DNA of 42,663 nucleotides from an uncultured Eubacteriales bacterium (GTDB lineage Bacteria > Bacillota > Sulfobacillia > UBA995 > UBA9673). The notes under the pieces were generated by a model. That model ran no database searches, was not told the DNA's origin, and saw nothing but the letters and a program-made list of their open reading frames with translations. This document shows, piece by piece, positions 39,827 to 42,663 of this stretch; position 1 is the first letter of the stretch, and the number at the start of each line of letters is the position of its first letter. A program made the position numbers and the translations under genes. The stretch lies in assembly GCA_913063835.1 (NCBI GenBank), contig CAJXZV010000008.1, positions 1 through 42,663 of the forward strand, in the 5' to 3' direction.

Positions 39827-41197
39827 ATGAACACTGTCGTCGAGCTGGACGTCACAGACCTCGACTCCAAGGGCCGAGGTGTCGGCCGCCTCCAGGGTGT
39901 GGTGGTCTTCGTCGACGGAGGCCTCCCGGGAGACAGGGTCAGGGCCAGCATCGTCCGTAGTAGGGCTTCGGGGAAGGGCCATTATCTGGCAGAACTGGTC
40001 GCCGTGGTCCGTCCCTCCCCCGACAGGGTCCGTCCGCCGTGCCCCGTCGCCGCCGCCTGCGGAGGGTGCCAGCTCATGGCCTTGTCCTACCCTGCCCAGC
40101 TGCGGTGGAAGACCCGGAGGGTCCGTGAGGCCCTGCGGCGCATCGGGCACCTCGAGGCCGTGCCTGTGGCTGACTGTCTGGGGGCCCCGAGGCAGCTTGG
40201 TTACAGGAACAAGGCGCAGTTCCCGGTCTCCGCCGTCAGGGGGAAGGGGCTCGTGGCAGGTCTCTACCGACGCGGGACCCATGCGGTGGTGCCGGTGGAG
40301 TCCTGCCTCCTCCAGCGACCGCCCGGCGACAGGGTGGTGGCCGCCGCGGTCGAGGTGGCGCGGGAGTCCGGCTTGGAAGCCTACGATGAGGAGAGCGGAA
40401 GGGGCCTCTTGCGTCACATCCTGGTCAGGGTGTCCAGCGACGGGCGCGAGGCGATGGCCGTGTTCGTCACGGCCCGGAGCTCGTTCCCGGCCGGAAGGCG
40501 GCTGGCTGCCGCCTTGAGGAAGAGGGTCCCCGAGGTCCGCACGGTGGTCCAGAACGTCAACACGCGCCGGACGAACGTCATCCTCGGGCCGCGGAACATC
40601 GTCCTGAGTGGACCCGGCCACATCCACGACACTCTGGCCGGCCTCAGGTTCAGGGTCTCGGTCTCTTCCTTCTTCCAGGTGAACCCCGAGCAGGCGGAGG
40701 CCCTCTACGGGGTGGTCGCGGACATGGCGGAAGGGGCGCGCCGGGTGGTGGACGTCTACTCGGGCGTCGGCACGGTGGCCCTCTATCTCGCCCGGACGCT
40801 GAGCGGACTCGAGGAGGTGACCGGCATCGAGTCCAACCCGGAGGCCGTGCGTGACGCCGCGGCCAACGCCCGTTCGAACGGGATCGGCAAGGCCGTGTTC
40901 ATCTGCGGCGACGCCGCCGGGGTCCTGAAGGAGATGTCCAGGGCGGGTGCCCGGCCGGACACGGTGATCGTTGACCCGCCCCGCAAGGGGTGTGAGAGGG
41001 CCGTGCTGGAGACCCTGGCGGACATGGACTGCCGGCGGGTCGTGTACATATCGTGCAACCCGGCGACCCTCGCCCGTGACCTGGCTGTCCTGGCCGCACG
41101 GGGCTACCGGGCGGAGAGGGTCCAGCCTGTGGACATGTTCCCACAGACGACCCATGTCGAAAGCTGCTCTCTGGTTGTCAGACGGGAGCGGACCTAG
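39827..41197 (+). CDS. rlmD: 23S rRNA (uracil-C5)-methyltransferase, RlmD/RlmCD type
   Basis: This 456-residue SAM-dependent enzyme makes 5-methyluridine in RNA. An amino-terminal TRAM domain (VVELDVTDLDSKGRGVGRL) is followed by the iron-sulfur Cys cluster CPVAAACGGC (Cys 72, 78, 81) and a fourth Cys in VESCLLQRP. The central region ends with SFFQVNPEQAEALY, and the catalytic fold has DVYSGVGTVALYLA, DPPRKGCERAVLETL and the catalytic Cys in VVYISCNPATLARDL. The family includes RlmC, RlmD, TrmA and the dual RlmCD; the subtype is not certain. ATG 39827 is chosen because homology starts there; an in-frame ATG at 39734 adds a non-conserved extension. Confidence 0.92.
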   Translation: MNTVVELDVTDLDSKGRGVGRLQGVVVFVDGGLPGDRVRASIVRSRASGKGHYLAELVAVVRPSPDRVRPPCPVAAACGGCQLMALSYPAQLRWKTRRVREALRRIGHLEAVPVADCLGAPRQLGYRNKAQFPVSAVRGKGLVAGLYRRGTHAVVPVESCLLQRPPGDRVVAAAVEVARESGLEAYDEESGRGLLRHILVRVSSDGREAMAVFVTARSSFPAGRRLAAALRKRVPEVRTVVQNVNTRRTNVILGPRNIVLSGPGHIHDTLAGLRFRVSVSSFFQVNPEQAEALYGVVADMAEGARRVVDVYSGVGTVALYLARTLSGLEEVTGIESNPEAVRDAAANARSNGIGKAVFICGDAAGVLKEMSRAGARPDTVIVDPPRKGCERAVLETLADMDCRRVVYISCNPATLARDLAVLAARGYRAERVQPVDMFPQTTHVESCSLVVRRERT

Positions 41198-41233
41198 GGG
41201 CCGACGCGAGGAGATGGGAGGAGAACGTACGGG

Positions 41234-42196
41234 ATGAGCCGGGCCGGCAAGAAGTCCCTCGAAGAGTGTCTCGAGCGGGTCGTCCCCTCCGAACGTGTCC
41301 AGCGCGACGTCCCTATGCGTGAGCATACCTCCTTCCGCATCGGCGGACCCGTGGACTACCTGGTGACGGTCAAGAGCCGGTCAGAGCTTGTGGCGGTCCT
41401 CGGGTGCTGCCGGAGAGTCGGGGTTCCCTACCTCATCCTCGGACGGGGGACGAACCTCCTCGTTCGGGACGGCGGCTTCAGGGGGGTCGCGGTGAGACTC
41501 GACGGCGCGTTCCTCGACCTGGAGTGGGAGGGTCGGAGGGTCGAGGCGGGAGCGGCCGTGTCTCTGGCCGACCTTGCCCGGGAGTGCGGCCGCCGGGGGC
41601 TTTCAGGCCTTGAGTTCGCCGTCGGCATCCCCGGGAGCGTGGGAGGGGCGGTGGTGATGAACGCCGGGGCCTACGACCGGTCGGTGAGCGATGTGCTCGA
41701 ATCGGCCGAGGTCCTCCGGCCCTCCGGCCGGGGCGAGGGCCCGACCGGCGGCCCCGCCGGGGGCGAGGTCGCCCGCATCTCGGCGGCCGGTCTGGGCTTC
41801 GGATACCGCCGGAGCTGCGTGCAGGACGAGGGGTGGGTGGTGCTGAGCGCGCGCTTCGAGCTGGTGCCCGGTGACCCGGTGGCGATAAGGGCCCTCGAGG
41901 AGGAGTTCACGCGGCGGCGCCGCGAGCGGCAGCCCCTGGACCTTCCGAGCGCCGGCAGTGTCTTCAAGAGACCACCGGGTCACTACGCGGGCAGGCTCAT
42001 CGAGGAGGCCGGGCTGAAGGGGCTCCGTGTGGGGGACGCACAGGTGTCAGAGAAGCACGTGGGCTTCATCGTGAACCTCGGCCGGGCCACCGCCCGTGAC
42101 GTCCTGGAGCTCATCCGCCGCATCCAACAAGCCGTGTTCGAGCGGTCGGGGGTCGTTCTCGAGCCGGAGATAAAGATAATCGGGGAGGATTCCTGA
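41234..42196 (+). CDS. murB: UDP-N-acetylenolpyruvoylglucosamine reductase
   Basis: MurB (320 aa) reduces UDP-GlcNAc-enolpyruvate to UDP-MurNAc with NADPH and FAD, in the cytosolic stage of peptidoglycan synthesis. The FAD domain has REHTSFRIGGPVDYLV, LGRGTNLLVRDGGFRG and GIPGSVGGAVVMNAGAY. The substrate domain has GFGYRRSC, the catalytic Ser in PSAGSVFKRP, the block AGRLIEEAGLKGLRVGDAQV and the final Glu in VVLEPEIKIIGE. The short layout matches type II enzymes. A Gly/Pro-rich insert (RGEGPTGGPAGGE) interrupts the middle. GGAGGAG lies ahead of the ATG, 36 bp after the RlmD-type gene. Confidence 0.96.
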   Translation: MSRAGKKSLEECLERVVPSERVQRDVPMREHTSFRIGGPVDYLVTVKSRSELVAVLGCCRRVGVPYLILGRGTNLLVRDGGFRGVAVRLDGAFLDLEWEGRRVEAGAAVSLADLARECGRRGLSGLEFAVGIPGSVGGAVVMNAGAYDRSVSDVLESAEVLRPSGRGEGPTGGPAGGEVARISAAGLGFGYRRSCVQDEGWVVLSARFELVPGDPVAIRALEEEFTRRRRERQPLDLPSAGSVFKRPPGHYAGRLIEEAGLKGLRVGDAQVSEKHVGFIVNLGRATARDVLELIRRIQQAVFERSGVVLEPEIKIIGEDS

Positions 42197-42251
42197 CACG
42201 ACCGCCGGGAGGAACCGCCTGTTCAGAGTTTTCTGTCATCTAAGAGCGCCC

Positions 42252-42280
42252 TGGACAAATTTCACAGGTGGCGTTACAAT
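42252..42280 (+). promoter_or_regulatory. Sigma-A type promoter of the Spo0E-like gene
   Basis: TGGACA (42252-42257), 17 bases, TACAAT (42275-42280). Each box is one base from consensus and the spacing is ideal. The gene begins ~37 bases after the -10. Confidence 0.75.
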
Positions 42281-42316
42281 CTTTACCGTCTTTGTCGAAA
42301 TGAGGGTGGGGAGGAG

Positions 42317-42571
42317 GTGCGCAGGCTGGGGCGCTCGACCGACCAGATTCTGCAGCTTTTGGTGACAGACGACATGGAAGCCATCCTGCGCCGTATCGAA
42401 TTCCTGCGTCATGAGCTCCACAGTGCCTACGCGAACCCCGGGGAGAAGATGAACAGCACCCGGATGCTGGCCCTCAGTCGTGAGCTCGACCGCCTCATCA
42501 ACGCATTCATCCGTAGGTGGCGCGCGGGGCGGTGCGGTGATGTGGACGTCCAGCGCCTGAGTGCAGGGTGA
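42317..42571 (+). CDS. Spo0E-like aspartyl-phosphate phosphatase
   Basis: The 84-residue product forms two helices. The first is ILRRIEFLRHELHSAYANPG and the second carries LALSRELDRLINAFIRRW, where S-x-x-L-D-x-L-I is the Spo0E signature. Spo0E proteins remove phosphate from Spo0A-P and so delay sporulation; other small members act on other regulators. The GTG start at 42317 directly abuts GGAGGAG, which is too close, so the true start may be GTG 42361 or ATG 42374 nearby; the helical core is unaffected. It has its own promoter. It supports a Spo0A-type phosphorelay in this organism. Confidence 0.8.
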   Translation: MRRLGRSTDQILQLLVTDDMEAILRRIEFLRHELHSAYANPGEKMNSTRMLALSRELDRLINAFIRRWRAGRCGDVDVQRLSAG

Positions 42572-42607
42572 CCCTCGCTCCGGGCGGGCAGTCCGGTATG
42601 ACATGAG

Positions 42608-42646
42608 GGAGCCGCCGGAGGCCGAGTCGTCCTTTCCGGCGGCTCC
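42608..42646. terminator. Inverted repeat after the Spo0E-like gene
   Basis: GGAGCCGCCGGA and TCCGGCGGCTCC form a perfect 12-bp stem with a 15-base loop, about 37 bp past the stop. No T-run follows. It is likely a terminator-like or transcript-end structure, but could also belong to a gene beyond the window. Confidence 0.45.
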
Positions 42647-42663
42647 GATACTGTTCGCGCGCG

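Noticed and set aside
39716-41326. Minus-strand frame opposite the RlmD-type gene
   Set aside because: Covers the promoter region and two gene ends; the plus strand carries a clear methyltransferase.
1-42663. CRISPR arrays, rRNA and tRNA genes
   Set aside because: No regularly spaced repeats, no rRNA-like blocks and no tRNA with a recognisable T-loop and CCA end were seen on either strand by eye; a covariance search would be the decisive test.

Overview
The window is 42.7 kb of very GC-rich DNA, densely packed with genes whose codons are strongly GC-biased at the third position. Several markers point to a high-GC spore-former lineage of Bacillota: a Spo0E-like phosphatase, an ileS gene behind a T-box leader with a transcription terminator, a LiaFSR-type three-component system, a gatB gene, and a DUF916/WxL-like surface-protein locus. 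The large HdrA-type flavin/iron-sulfur protein suggests anaerobic metabolism. Species cannot be named from sequence alone.

Layout. (1) 1-6100: the 3' end of gatB, an IS110-type transposase relic, a minus-strand MacB/FtsX-type ABC exporter, then a decayed island. The island holds the coupled 3' stub of a MauE/DoxX-like membrane gene, a possible thioredoxin-like stub, a 57-bp copy of part of the exporter permease and a frameshifted tyrosine recombinase. (2) 6101-15033, plus strand: PrcB-domain lipoprotein, M20 amidohydrolase, sbcD-sbcC, a DUF5667-like secreted protein with a rho-independent terminator, and a 2,4-dienoyl-CoA reductase-type flavoenzyme. (3) 15042-18549, minus strand: MFS exporter, ABC ATPase and ABC-2 permease in one operon. 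(4) 18796-21377: liaF/liaS/liaR-like operon. Two possible 35-codon genes lie on the opposite strand behind it. (5) 21944-26647: a 1567-residue HdrA-GltD-HdrA fusion behind an AT-rich control region. (6) 26666-29732, minus strand: a permease / small thioredoxin / ArsR operon with a good promoter and a candidate operator, followed by an unknown membrane protein. (7) 29886-35904, plus strand: sigma-A promoter, T-box leader, type-2-like ileS, a metallo-beta-lactamase-fold hydrolase and an LD-carboxypeptidase. (8) 35960-39700, minus strand: three secreted or membrane-anchored surface proteins, with a strong hairpin after the first. (9) 39827-42571, plus strand: an RlmD-type RNA methyltransferase, murB and a Spo0E-like gene.

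How the parts relate. Much of the window concerns the cell envelope: LiaFSR signalling, murB, LD-carboxypeptidase, the FN3/DUF916-like surface locus and two export systems. SbcCD serves DNA repair. GatB and IleRS serve translation, and the T-box ties ileS expression to charging of tRNA-Ile. The HdrA fusion has no HdrB, HdrC or hydrogenase partner nearby, so its electron partners are unknown.

The most unusual items are the HdrA-GltD-HdrA megafusion, the compact surface-protein locus with its intergenic hairpin, the decayed island with redox and exporter fragments, and Gly/Ala/Pro/Glu-rich insertions within otherwise ordinary enzymes. Reading frames longer than 1 kb on the opposite strand of real genes are by-products of GC-rich codon use and are not annotated.
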